DNA of 41,847 nt, from positions 1 to 41,847 of IMG/VR virus record IMGVR_UViG_3300047171_000023; one strand, given 5' to 3'. This stretch comes from a virus. Under the pieces are notes generated by a model. The model had not been told where the DNA came from and searched no databases. It saw only the letters and a program-made list of their open reading frames with translations. Below, piece by piece: positions 22,411 to 30,901 of the stretch (position 1 is the stretch's first letter; each line of letters opens with the position of its first letter). A program made the translations under genes and the position numbers.

Positions 22411-23054
22411 GCGGGGCGATTCCAGCCTCGGTCCAGGCGATCATGCCGGGCCCGCTCAATCTGATCGGGCGGGCGCTCCAGGCGCGGTTGCAGGCGGCGT
22501 TTCCGCTGAGCCTGTTTCAGCATGATTTCGTGCCGGCGAAGCTCGATGCAAAGGCGTGGGGCAAGCTGACCTCGCGCACGCCGTTCATCGGGCTCGGCTG
22601 GAACGACGTGGCGCCGACGCGCGAGGCCGGGCGGCTGTTCAGCGGGTTCAGCGGATGGTCAGTGTTTCTGGTCGCGAAGAACAATTACTCGATCGGGGCG
22701 CGGTATTTCGGCGATTTGCAGGGCCAGCAGGATGCGCCCGGCCTGTTTGCGATGACGCAGGTGGCGGTTGCGATCCTGCACGGGTTGAAAATCCCCGCCG
22801 TGGGATCCGTCGCGGTGGTGCGGGCCAGCAACGCCTATGGCGAGGGCTGGGATGAGAACATGGCGACGTGCGTGGTCGACCTGAGCGTAAACACCACGAT
22901 CGCGTTGATCGATGCGGTGACGCCGCCGGGTGATCTCGGCTTGTTCGAGACGTTGAACACGGTGTGGAATCTGGCATCGCCGGTGGGCAACGCGGGCGGG
23001 GTTGATGAGCTGAACGATGTGATCGCGGTGCCGACACAGATGGAGACGAACTGA
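22407..23054 (+). CDS. Mu gp37-like protein (DUF1834)
   Basis: The 215-aa protein has the tail-terminator-like arrangement of DUF1834: IGRALQARLQAAFP, a central FSGWSVFLVAKNNYSIGARY strand pair, FAMTQVAVAILHGLKIP and NMATCVVDLSVNT. The length and position after gp36 match Mu gp37. It likely caps the tail or joins it to the head. Confidence 0.85.
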   Translation: MSGAIPASVQAIMPGPLNLIGRALQARLQAAFPLSLFQHDFVPAKLDAKAWGKLTSRTPFIGLGWNDVAPTREAGRLFSGFSGWSVFLVAKNNYSIGARYFGDLQGQQDAPGLFAMTQVAVAILHGLKIPAVGSVAVVRASNAYGEGWDENMATCVVDLSVNTTIALIDAVTPPGDLGLFETLNTVWNLASPVGNAGGVDELNDVIAVPTQMETN

Positions 23055-23278
23055 TGGACATGGTGAAAGTCGTGCCGGGAGCCGGGCGCGTTGTGCGGCT
23101 GGAGCCGGGTGCCAAGCCGCTGAAGGCCACGGGTGCGACGGTGCCGTTGACGCTGCTGATCCGCAAATGGATCGCCATTGGGGATCTGGTGGTAGCGCCG
23201 GCCGCGCCGGCAGCGGCAGCTGCGCCGGCGATCGCGGCCACGCCGGTTAAGTCCGAACCCACGGGAGCGAAATCATGA
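23054..23278 (+). CDS. Mu gp38-like small protein (DUF2635)
   Basis: The 74-aa product reads MVKVVPGAGRVVRLEPGAKPL, then IRKWIAIGDLVVAP with an Ala/Pro-rich tail; the V-x-x-R-x-P-G and W-x-x-x-x-x-G-D-V-x-x patterns fit DUF2635. Such proteins sit just before the sheath gene. It overlaps both neighbours by 1-4 bp. Confidence 0.8.
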   Translation: MDMVKVVPGAGRVVRLEPGAKPLKATGATVPLTLLIRKWIAIGDLVVAPAAPAAAAAPAIAATPVKSEPTGAKS

Positions 23279-24816
23279 GCCAGAGTTTCGGGGGCGCGCT
23301 CGCGCCGGCGCAGAGCCAGACGATCAGTTTTTCGGAAATCCCGTACAATATCCAGGTGCCCGGCACCTATTACGAGGTGCGGCCGAATTATTCGCAGTCC
23401 GGGCTGCTGAGCTATCCCGCGAAGGCGCTGATCATCGGGCAGATGATCACGGCCACCAATGATCCCGCGCCGGATGGCGCGGGCACGATCAGCGTGGGTA
23501 ACGCCACGCCGAACGTGCCTTATCCAGTCTATTCGCTCGGCCAGGCGCAGGCGCTGTTCGGCGCCGGCTCGATCGTGGCGCAGATGGTGCAATCGTTTCT
23601 GCTCGCGAACCCTTGGCTGCCGCTCGATGTGATCGGCGTGGCGGATGCGACGGGTGCGACCCAGGCGACGGGCGGTTTCTCGATCACCGGCACGGCGACG
23701 GCGAACGGCACGCTGAGCCTTTCGGTGGGTGGCATTTTCGTCCAGGTGCCGGTGTCCAGCGGGCAGACCGGCATACAGGTGATGGTCAATGCGCAGACCG
23801 CCGTTGGCGAGGCTTGCCCGATCGATGCGACGAATAGTCTTTCGGCGCTGAAATGCGTCAATGCGGGCACGCTGGGCAACACGATCGACGTGCGAATCAA
23901 TCCGCAGCCGGGCGATGTGACGCCACCTGGCCTGACCGTGACGGCGACGCCGCTCACCGGCGGTGCGACCGACCCGAGCATCGCGAACGCGCTGAGCGCG
24001 ATCGCCACAATCTGGTACACCGATATCGTGATGTGTTTTAACGATACCGCCAATGTCACGCTGCTCGAAGAGGCGTTGGCCACGCGCTACGAGGCGATGG
24101 GCAAGCTCGATGCGCAGGCCTATCGGGCGATCGCCGGTACGCCGGGAACGATGCAAGGCAATCAGGGCCTGTATAATTCGCAATATGCCTCGGTGATCGG
24201 GTTTCAGAACCCGCTCAATCCGACCTGGGTGATCGCGGCCGCCTATGCGGGTGTGTGCAGCTATAATCTAGCCAACGACCCATCGCGCCAGCTGCGCGAT
24301 CTGGCGTTGCCGGGGATTATCGCGCCGGCGGCCGTGGATCGGTTCAGCGAGACCGAGCGGAACATTCTGCTGGCGGCCGGGATTTCGACGTTCAATGTGC
24401 AGGTCGATGGCACCGTCACGATCGAGCGCGCGGTGAGCGAATATCTGCTCGGCAGCGGCGGCGTGCCCGATACTTCGTGGCACGACATCATGGTCGCGAA
24501 AACCATGAGCCGGATCCGCTACGACTGGGTGGGCTACGTGTCGCTCACGTATCCGCGCAACAAGCTGGCGGATGACGGCACGCTGGCGGCCGAGTTCGAC
24601 CCGACCGTGGTGACGCCGAGCCGGTTGCAGGCGAGCTGGGCTGGGCGCTCGCGGGTGTACGCCGAGCTGGGCTGGATCGAGCATGCCACGGCGCTCGCCA
24701 AGCAGGCGGTGTTCGTGCGTGACCAGACCGATCCGAACCGGGTGAACGCGCGCCAGCAGGTGCAGATCATCGGTAATCTGATGGTGCTCGCCGGGCGTCT
24801 CGAATTCTCGCAATAA
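23275..24816 (+). CDS. Contractile tail sheath (Mu L-like)
   Basis: At 513 aa it is close to Mu L (495 aa). Key features are FSEIPYNIQVPGTYYEV at the N-terminus, a central insertion domain with GGFSITGTATANGTLSL, and the C-terminal sheath core: APAAVDRFSETERNILLAAG, then YLLGSGGVPDTSWHDIMVAK and SYLTYPRNKL-like (S-L-T-Y-P-R-N-K-L-A-D). It contracts to drive the tube through the envelope, so the phage is a myovirus. Confidence 0.93.
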   Translation: MSQSFGGALAPAQSQTISFSEIPYNIQVPGTYYEVRPNYSQSGLLSYPAKALIIGQMITATNDPAPDGAGTISVGNATPNVPYPVYSLGQAQALFGAGSIVAQMVQSFLLANPWLPLDVIGVADATGATQATGGFSITGTATANGTLSLSVGGIFVQVPVSSGQTGIQVMVNAQTAVGEACPIDATNSLSALKCVNAGTLGNTIDVRINPQPGDVTPPGLTVTATPLTGGATDPSIANALSAIATIWYTDIVMCFNDTANVTLLEEALATRYEAMGKLDAQAYRAIAGTPGTMQGNQGLYNSQYASVIGFQNPLNPTWVIAAAYAGVCSYNLANDPSRQLRDLALPGIIAPAAVDRFSETERNILLAAGISTFNVQVDGTVTIERAVSEYLLGSGGVPDTSWHDIMVAKTMSRIRYDWVGYVSLTYPRNKLADDGTLAAEFDPTVVTPSRLQASWAGRSRVYAELGWIEHATALAKQAVFVRDQTDPNRVNARQQVQIIGNLMVLAGRLEFSQ

Positions 24817-24827
24817 GGGTTAGATAG

Positions 24828-25190
24828 ATGACACAATCACTCGGCGTTACCGATGTCACCTGGAACGGCGTGAAATATCCGTGCGAGAAGGGGGCGACGT
24901 TCAAGCAGGGCGGCCTGGTCAACAAGCCAGTCTACGCGGGGCGGCAGACGTTCCGCAGCCAGGAGCCGATGGCGACCGAGGTGAAGTTCTCGACGCCCTA
25001 CACCGGCGCGACGTCGCTCGCACCGTTCAGCGACGGCAACGAGCATGAGCTGCAGTTCATCTGCGACACCGGCCAGACTTATGTCGCGCCCAACGCCTTC
25101 GTGGTGGGCCAGGTTGAAATCACCGGCGGCGAAGGCGGCAAGATGACCGTGACATTCAACGCCAATACCGCCGAGGAGCTGCTGCCGTGA
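24828..25190 (+). CDS. Tail tube protein (Mu M-like)
   Basis: The 120-aa protein matches the Mu tail-tube family in size and features: GVTDVTWNGVKYPCEKGATF, RQTFRSQEPMATEVKFSTPY and a C-terminal GQVEITGGEGGKMTVTFNAN. It stacks as hexamers inside the sheath. It follows the sheath gene by 11 bp and overlaps the chaperone gene by 4 bp. Confidence 0.92.
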   Translation: MTQSLGVTDVTWNGVKYPCEKGATFKQGGLVNKPVYAGRQTFRSQEPMATEVKFSTPYTGATSLAPFSDGNEHELQFICDTGQTYVAPNAFVVGQVEITGGEGGKMTVTFNANTAEELLP

Positions 25191-25609
25191 GCATTTCGGA
25201 CCAGGTGGTGATGCTGACTGACCTCGATGACGATGCGAACGCTGGTGCGGCCGATCTGGTGAGCGATGACACGTCGGCCGAGACGTTGCCGGAAGGGTTG
25301 ATCGCCGATGGTGAAAATTATCGGCTGCCACTGCGCCGGCGCGTGACGATCAAGTTCAAATCGGGTGACGGCACCGTGCGCGAGGAGAGTTTCGCGGAAC
25401 TGCCAATGCGCCGGCTGACCGGTGGCGACATGCGCCAGATGATGACATCCGACCGGCGCGATGGCGCGCTGCTGCTGCTCGAACTGGCGGTGACGCTGCC
25501 GGCGTCGCGCACCAAAACGGTGATCGATCGGCTCGATGCGCCGGATCTGCGCCGGGCCATGGCGGTCGTGGCTTTTTTGGCAGGCACGTCCCCACAGACT
25601 GGCCCGTGA
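25187..25609 (+). CDS. Tail assembly chaperone, short form (Mu gp41-like)
   Basis: The 140-aa product resembles gp41/E-type tail assembly proteins: YRLPLRRRVTIKFKSGDGTV, then EELPMRRLTGGDMRQMM-like and a helical C-terminus. It coats the tape measure during tube assembly. Near its 3' end lies the heptamer T-TTT-TTG (25573-25579) in the correct codon phase for a -1 shift, so a longer product is probably made as well. Confidence 0.85.
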   Translation: MSISDQVVMLTDLDDDANAGAADLVSDDTSAETLPEGLIADGENYRLPLRRRVTIKFKSGDGTVREESFAELPMRRLTGGDMRQMMTSDRRDGALLLLELAVTLPASRTKTVIDRLDAPDLRRAMAVVAFLAGTSPQTGP

Positions 25610-25737
25610 TGCTCGCCGCGATCGGCCGGCATTTCGGCTGGTCGCGCGCGGAGCTTGAAGCACTGAGCGGGGTCGAGATGCGGTTCTGGATCGGCGCGAT
25701 CAATCAGTTTCATGAGCGTGTGAAAGGCAACCCCTGA
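25573..25737 (+). CDS. -1 frameshift extension of the tail assembly chaperone
   Basis: A -1 shift on T-TTT-TTG (25573-25579) leaves frame 0 after codon 131 and enters a frame open to TGA 25735-25737. The extension reads GRHVPTDWPVMLAAIGRHFG, then a helical SRAELEALSGVEMRFWIGAI end, giving a 183-aa fusion. The -1 frame also has an ATG at 25609 overlapping the short-form stop, so separate re-initiation (42 aa) is an alternative. Programmed shifts in tail-assembly genes just before the tape measure are widespread in tailed phages. Confidence 0.7.
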   Translation, partial: FFGRHVPTDWPVMLAAIGRHFGWSRAELEALSGVEMRFWIGAINQFHERVKGNP

Positions 25738-27506
25738 TGGCCGCTGACATGGTTGCTTCCGTCACGCTGCGGCTACGCGACCAGATGAGCGCCGGCATTG
25801 ATGAGATCAAGCGCGAGTTCGGATCGGTGCAGGCAACGCTGGATAAGCTGACCGTGGTGCTCGGCGATTTGCAGGGGACGCTCGATGCGCTGCGGATGCC
25901 CGGTGCGATCAACCAGTCGCTGCGCGGCACAATCGGCGAGGCCGATGCGGCGGCGCGGGCGGTGACGTCGATCGGCGCAGCTGCGGATGCCAATATCGAC
26001 CGATTCCGTGCGATGAATGCGTCGCTGAACAATTGGACAGGAGTTGGCGCACCCATCAACGGCGTGAATGCATCAGAAGTGCCGAATGCAGAACCGAGTC
26101 CTCGCGATCCCATTCAACGCATGGGCGGCCCACGGCGGGAATCGGACACGATCCACAAACACACGGACTGGCTCACGGATGGCATCATCGGTGCGATCAC
26201 CATCGCATCCGGCTACGACGCCATTAAAAAATACGGTGATTATGACAAGACGCTTCGACAGATCGCAATCACGGAAAAACTGAGCGGTCCAGCCGCGACG
26301 GATGAAACCCTGCGCTTGCGAGCGATGTTCGACCATCTATCGGTCAAAGACAGGCAAAGCAGCGCCGCGCTCGCGGATGCGTATTTCCGCATGATTACCA
26401 CGCATATCCCGGCACCGATCGTGAGCGAGGTAATGCCTGACATTGCCATGATGGCGACGGCGCATGACGTTTCGCCCTACGACATGGCGGATGCGGCGTT
26501 TGCGATCAACGACAGCTACAAGATCGGGCCGAACGGGATGCTGCCGGCCCTCGAAATGCTGGCGACCGCCGCGAAGCAAGCTCATTTCAGCCTCGCGAAT
26601 TTTGGGACTGATTTGAAATCGATCGGCGGCGTGATGAACACGATGCAGCTGACCGGGCGCGATAACTTGAATATGGCGGCGGCATCGCTCGAAACGATCA
26701 TCAAGAACTCGACGCAGCCCAACCAAGCGGCGGCCGACTATCGGGACTTCCTGGTCTATCTGAACTCATCTGGAATTCAGATGGCTGGTGAGCGGCTATT
26801 GTTCAAACGCCGATTGGCAGCGTCCCAGCCGCTGTTCGATAAATATCACATCAAGCCGGTTTCGATCTGGGCGATCGAGGATGGTGCAAAGGCAAAAGGG
26901 CAAAACGAGCAGGAAGCAGTGCTTGATTATCTGCACGGTATTACGAAGAAAATGCCGGGCGCAGACGCGGCCAAATATCTGAACACCATGTTCGGCAATC
27001 AGCAATCGGCGATGGCGGTTGAATCGATCCTGTTGCACTGGAAGCAATACAACGCCCTCATCTCCAAACTGGGCAACGTAAACATGGCCAGCGGAATGAA
27101 GGATTTCGAAACCGCGACCAAGGGCGTCAATAGCGCCGTTGATCGCCTCGACGAAAACCTGACCCAGCTGGAACGAGGGATTGGCCGCCATCTGGTGCCT
27201 GCGTTGCACACGGTAAACTGGCTGCTCGATCAAATACCGACCGATACGCCGGTGGCCGGCGGAACGCGTGCCCAGGCGGCCGCGTGGCGGCGAAAGCAAC
27301 AATCGTTGGAATGGGGCCCGATGGCCGTTGGCACTGCCGGCGAACCCCTCCCCGCGGCGATCATGCCGAATGATTCGAACCGCGCAGCGCACACGGACGC
27401 GATGCATCATCACGCGGCCGCGTTGCGCGATCATGCCGATGCGTTGCGCAGCGGCGCGCATTCGGGCGGCAGCGCGCCGACGGGGCCGATGCTTAACCGG
27501 CCTTAA
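25737..27506 (+). CDS. Tail tape measure protein
   Basis: The 589-aa protein lies directly after the chaperone pair, as tape measures do. The N-terminus is a coiled coil (IDEIKREFGSVQATLDKLTV); the central part has SGYDAIKKYGDYDKTLRQIA and ALADAYFRMITTHIPAPIV with helical segments, and the end is rich in H/A (HHHAAALRDHADALRS). It sets tail length and passes into the cell during injection. At 589 aa the tail should be fairly short. Parts of the sequence (about 26050-27200) are visibly less GC-rich than the neighbours. Confidence 0.85.
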   Translation: MAADMVASVTLRLRDQMSAGIDEIKREFGSVQATLDKLTVVLGDLQGTLDALRMPGAINQSLRGTIGEADAAARAVTSIGAAADANIDRFRAMNASLNNWTGVGAPINGVNASEVPNAEPSPRDPIQRMGGPRRESDTIHKHTDWLTDGIIGAITIASGYDAIKKYGDYDKTLRQIAITEKLSGPAATDETLRLRAMFDHLSVKDRQSSAALADAYFRMITTHIPAPIVSEVMPDIAMMATAHDVSPYDMADAAFAINDSYKIGPNGMLPALEMLATAAKQAHFSLANFGTDLKSIGGVMNTMQLTGRDNLNMAAASLETIIKNSTQPNQAAADYRDFLVYLNSSGIQMAGERLLFKRRLAASQPLFDKYHIKPVSIWAIEDGAKAKGQNEQEAVLDYLHGITKKMPGADAAKYLNTMFGNQQSAMAVESILLHWKQYNALISKLGNVNMASGMKDFETATKGVNSAVDRLDENLTQLERGIGRHLVPALHTVNWLLDQIPTDTPVAGGTRAQAAAWRRKQQSLEWGPMAVGTAGEPLPAAIMPNDSNRAAHTDAMHHHAAALRDHADALRSGAHSGGSAPTGPMLNRP

Positions 27507-27512
27507 GGCTCG

Positions 27513-27545
27513 TTTCAGAGTGGCTTTAGAGTGATTTGAGAGTGG
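27513..27545. repeat. Three 11-bp repeats TTT(C/A/G)AGAGTG before the N-like gene
   Basis: TTTCAGAGTGG (27513), CTTTAGAGTGA (27524) and TTTGAGAGTGG (27535) are tandem 11-mers in the 42-bp gap between tape measure and N-like gene, preceded by CCTTAAGG (27501-27508). AGAGTG recurs at 27517, 27528 and 27539, exactly 11 bp apart. The last unit ends 3 bp before ATG 27549 and its GAGAG may serve as the ribosome-binding site. Confidence 0.6.
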
Positions 27546-27548
27546 CGC

Positions 27549-28829
27549 ATGGTTGATATCATCGGACTTTATGACTCCCTGCTGCATGCCTCAATCGGCG
27601 GGTTTCCGTTCGAGGTGCTGGACACGCGCGAGGAATTCGGGCGGCGGGTGCAGCGGTTCCTGTTTCCGGGGATCGATCAGCCGACCTTCCAGGACATGGG
27701 CGTGCAGGATGGCGTGCTCAGCGTGACCGGCCTTCTGGTCGGCGATGATTACGTGCAGCAGGCGCAGAACCTGCGCTTCGTGCTGCGCCAGCCGGGGCCG
27801 TTGACGTTGGTGCATCCGTGGCTGGGCAATCTGGCCGTGGTGCTGAACGGGCCGAACGCCGCCTCGATCAGCTTGGTGAATACCGAGCTGCGGATCGCGC
27901 GGTTCAGCCTGTCGCTGTTCCTGTATGTGCCGCCCCCGCCGTCGCTGGCTGATACGCTTTCGGCGATCGGCACGGCGGTGACCAGCACGATCAACGATGC
28001 CGAGGGATGGATCGCCGGCGTGCTGGCACCCGTGGTGCTGCCGCTGGCGGCGTTTGCCTATGCGCAATCGTGGGTGCGCTCGATTTCAACCGGGTTCGCG
28101 GCGATCGTGAATTCGGGCAGTTCGGGCGCTGCGATCGGGGCTGCGACCGCACCGGCGATCGCGGCGCTGGTGGTGCCGGCGACGACGCCGAACCAGGCCT
28201 GGGCGATCGCCACGGCGGCGGCGGTGGCCGCGGTGCCGGCGGCGATTGTGGGGGCTGCGCAACCGGGCGTGCCATCGGCCGTCGCACCAGGTGGGGCAAC
28301 CACGGCAGCGGTCGCGGCCGCGCCGGCGGATGCGACTTCGATGTTGTTGCAGGCGGTGAGCATTGCGACGGCGGGGAACGCCAACCCATCGCCGGGCCCG
28401 GCGCTGGCGGCGGCGTTGCAGGCGATCATCGTCGCGAACGCGGTGCAGGCATCCGCGCTGATCGCCTATGATTCGGTGCAGGCCGCGCAGGCCGAGGCGC
28501 TGGTGCTGATGTCAGCGCTCGATGCGGCGATCGTCGCGGCCGCGACGGCCGCGCAGACCGCGCCGCAGCTGGCAGCCCCGGTGTGGGATGATCTGGTCAG
28601 CCTGAAATCCGCCCTGGCTTCGGATACCAATGCGCTGGTGGGGCGGTTGCCCTCGGTGGTGACGGTGAACACTGCTCGCACGCTGCCGGCGTGGCTGATC
28701 GCGCAATATGTCGCCGGCGACGTGCCGGGCAAGATGTACGCGACCTATGCGGATATCGTGGCGCGGAACGTGGTGGCCAACCCGGCGCTGGTACCGGGCG
28801 GCGCGCTTGAAGTGTTGCAGGTCGCATGA
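27549..28829 (+). CDS. Baseplate/DNA-circularisation protein (Mu N-like)
   Basis: The 426-aa protein has the DNA-circulation N-terminal domain: LHASIGGFPFEVLDTREEFG, RRVQRFLFPGIDQPTFQDMG and QPGPLTLVHPWLGNLAVV. The middle (about 160-330) is very Ala-rich and helical. In Mu, N is a tail/baseplate protein and is injected with the DNA, with reported circularising activity. It overlaps the hub gene by 4 bp. Confidence 0.85.
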   Translation: MVDIIGLYDSLLHASIGGFPFEVLDTREEFGRRVQRFLFPGIDQPTFQDMGVQDGVLSVTGLLVGDDYVQQAQNLRFVLRQPGPLTLVHPWLGNLAVVLNGPNAASISLVNTELRIARFSLSLFLYVPPPPSLADTLSAIGTAVTSTINDAEGWIAGVLAPVVLPLAAFAYAQSWVRSISTGFAAIVNSGSSGAAIGAATAPAIAALVVPATTPNQAWAIATAAAVAAVPAAIVGAAQPGVPSAVAPGGATTAAVAAAPADATSMLLQAVSIATAGNANPSPGPALAAALQAIIVANAVQASALIAYDSVQAAQAEALVLMSALDAAIVAAATAAQTAPQLAAPVWDDLVSLKSALASDTNALVGRLPSVVTVNTARTLPAWLIAQYVAGDVPGKMYATYADIVARNVVANPALVPGGALEVLQVA

Positions 28830-30046
28830 GCGGGTCGATCCCCGCCGCGCCGTCTTCCACCGGGCTGGCGCTCACGGTGGATGGGCATGTGTTCTCGCGC
28901 TGGATGGTGGCCTCGGTCGATCGCGATTTGCGCAATATCGCCGGCACGTTCAGCCTGACCTATGACGATAGCGGGCGCGATGCGCAGGCGCTGGTGCCGG
29001 ACCTGGATCGTGCGCCGCCGTTCGAGATCGTGCGCGCGGGCATGGCGTGCGTGATCGCGATGATCGGCAGCACGGTGTTGAAGGGCTACATCGATGAGGT
29101 TTCGGTCAAGCGCTCGGCCGGGCGGCTGAGTGCGACGATCACCGGGCGCGACATGACGGGCGATATGGTCGATTGCGCGGCCGCACCCACCGGGCCGGTC
29201 GAGTGGCGCAATTTGAATGCGCTGCAATTGGCACAGATCTTCGCCAAGCCGTTCGGGATCACCGCGCGGGCGGATGTGCCGCTGGGTGATGCGTTTCCGG
29301 TGTACGGCATCGAGGTGGGCGAGACGGCGATGCTGGCGCTCGAACGCGCAGCGCGGCAGCGGGCGCTGCTGGTGGTGAGCGATGGCGTGGGCGGCTTGCT
29401 GCTGACCAAGGGCGGGTCGAGCCGGGCGCCGGCCGCGATCCAGGTTCCGGGGAATGCGTTCGAATCGTCCTATCATTCGAACTGGCGGCAGCGGTATTCC
29501 GATTACTATGTGAAGGGCCAGACCAATCCGCGCCTGGCGCGGTACGGGCGCAAGGCTGGGCTGACCTCGGCCACCAATCCCACCAGTGCGCCCGGCGTGC
29601 CGCCGGCGGTGAGTGCGACGGTGGCGGAGGCGGCGAGCGTGCAGATGACCGGGCACGCGATCGATCCGCAGATTACGCGCTACCGGCCAACCGTGCGCGG
29701 GGTGCGCACGCAATCGGGCTCGGCATCGGTCCAGGCGCAGGCGGAATGGGCGCTGCGGGTGGCGCGCGGCATGGGCGAGCAGGCGCAGTATTCGGTGCTG
29801 GAATGGGATGTGGGGGGCGCGTTGTGGCTGCCCAACCAGATCGTTTCCGTGACCGATCCGTATGCCGATATCAACCGGGATATGCTGATCGCGAGCGTGG
29901 GCTATCGGCTGAGCAACCGGGGGCGATCGACCGTGTTGGGAATCGCCGGGCGCACCGCGTTCGACCGGATTGCGGAGCCGGCGCAATCGGAAGGGTTCAT
30001 TCAGAAAAAAGCGCCACGATCGTTCGGGCCGACGCGCAATGGGTGA
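28826..30046 (+). CDS. Baseplate hub protein (Mu P / gp44-like)
   Basis: The 406-aa protein follows the hub pattern: LALTVDGHVFSRWMVASVDR, a F-S-L-T-Y-D-D-S-G strand, DEVSVKRSAGRLSATITGRD and a C-terminal ALWLPNQIVSVTDPYADINR, then MLIASVGYRLSN. It trimerises as the D/gp27-type hub on which the spike sits. Location between N and gp45 supports this. Confidence 0.9.
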   Translation: MSGSIPAAPSSTGLALTVDGHVFSRWMVASVDRDLRNIAGTFSLTYDDSGRDAQALVPDLDRAPPFEIVRAGMACVIAMIGSTVLKGYIDEVSVKRSAGRLSATITGRDMTGDMVDCAAAPTGPVEWRNLNALQLAQIFAKPFGITARADVPLGDAFPVYGIEVGETAMLALERAARQRALLVVSDGVGGLLLTKGGSSRAPAAIQVPGNAFESSYHSNWRQRYSDYYVKGQTNPRLARYGRKAGLTSATNPTSAPGVPPAVSATVAEAASVQMTGHAIDPQITRYRPTVRGVRTQSGSASVQAQAEWALRVARGMGEQAQYSVLEWDVGGALWLPNQIVSVTDPYADINRDMLIASVGYRLSNRGRSTVLGIAGRTAFDRIAEPAQSEGFIQKKAPRSFGPTRNG

Positions 30047-30049
30047 GGC

Positions 30050-30544
30050 ATGATCGACGAGATTTTCGGCGCGCTGCGCGGGTTGGCCAACATCGGCGTG
30101 GTGCAATCGGCCAACGACACCGGCGAGGTCCAGACCGTGACGGTGATGACGGCGGATGGTGCCGTGCGCGCAGATGTCGAGGTGATGCAGATTTATGGGT
30201 TTGCCTCGCTGGCGCCGGCGAACGGGGCGATCTGCCTGCTGATCGCGGTGGGTGGCGATCCGGCGAATTTGCGGGCGTGGCCGGTGGCCGCACCCGCGGC
30301 GCGGTTCGGCGGGATGGCGGCTGGCGATACCTGCGTCTATGCGCAGGATGGTTCGCGCATCCATATCAAGCAGGGCGGCGTGATCGAGATTTGGGCCGGG
30401 GCGTCGCTCACGATCAACGCGGCCGAGGTGACCATGACCGGCACGCTGAACGTGACGACCGACGTGGTGATCGCGGGCGGATCGTACATCCATCATACCC
30501 ATCCTGACGCGCAAGGCGGTGAGACCGGGCCACCGACCGGCTAG
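30050..30544 (+). CDS. Baseplate spike (Mu gp45-like)
   Basis: The 164-aa protein begins MIDEIFGALRGLANIGVVQS and has an OB-fold region (GEVQTVTVMTADG), then a beta-helical tail (HIKQGGVIEIWAGASLTINA) ending with a HHTHPDAQ motif near residues 147-154 where histidines can bind metal at the tip, as in Mu gp45 and P2 gpV. It pierces the outer membrane. Confidence 0.9.
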   Translation: MIDEIFGALRGLANIGVVQSANDTGEVQTVTVMTADGAVRADVEVMQIYGFASLAPANGAICLLIAVGGDPANLRAWPVAAPAARFGGMAAGDTCVYAQDGSRIHIKQGGVIEIWAGASLTINAAEVTMTGTLNVTTDVVIAGGSYIHHTHPDAQGGETGPPTG

Positions 30545-30572
30545 AAAAAAATGGCAACCAGTAAAATATCAT

Positions 30573-30608
30573 TTGACGGCGATACACTGACAATGTATAA
30601 GACTTACA
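30573..30608 (+). promoter_or_regulatory. Sigma70 promoter with operator-like inverted repeat for the cargo cassette
   Basis: TTGACG (30573-30578) and TATAAG (30596-30601) are separated by exactly 17 bp, the best sigma70 match in the late region. Between and over them lies ATACA-N7-TGTAT (30582-30598), an inverted repeat positioned to let a bound protein block the promoter; TGTA/TACA also flank the -10. The surrounding 80 bp are strikingly A/T-rich. A predicted start near 30608 gives a normal 5' leader to ATG 30653 but would exclude ATG 30551. Confidence 0.7.
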
Positions 30609-30652
30609 TACCCGGTGGGATTGGCCCGCTGGACGAAGTGAGGAACTTAAAG

Positions 30653-30901
30653 ATGTCTTACACAATCCGCGAAATCGAAGCTGGTTTTCTGATCATCACC
30701 CCGGCCGGGAATGTGATTTACGGCGATGATCGCCCGCGTATCTTCCCGACCGTTGCTCACGCCGAAGCCTATATCGAATATCTCGTCCGCTTCGATGCGC
30801 CGCATCCCGGCTTGACGAAATCCCAACGCCGCGACGTTCGCCGCGAGCTCGGCGCGAAGATCGGCCTGACTTATGATCAGGCGCGCGGGTACTTCGCGTG
30901 A
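30653..30901 (+). CDS. Cargo gene 1: 82-aa protein of unknown function
   Basis: From ATG 30653 (AGGA at 30641-30644, 8 bp upstream) it encodes 82 aa: MSYTIREIEAGFLIITPAGN, an acidic/aromatic middle (YGDDRPRIFPTVAHAEAYIE) and a basic helical end (LTKSQRRDVRRELG). The frame extends upstream to ATG 30551 (116 aa), but that codon precedes the predicted promoter. No family is recognised and there is no counterpart in Mu here. It has its own promoter, so it may be expressed in the lysogen. A defence, anti-CRISPR or antitoxin role is possible but unproven. Confidence 0.65.
   Translation: MSYTIREIEAGFLIITPAGNVIYGDDRPRIFPTVAHAEAYIEYLVRFDAPHPGLTKSQRRDVRRELGAKIGLTYDQARGYFA

Noticed and set aside
30551-30652. 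ATG 30551 as the start of cargo gene 1
   Set aside because: It lies upstream of a near-consensus promoter with start near 30608 and has only a weak ribosome-binding site. It could still be used on read-through late transcripts.
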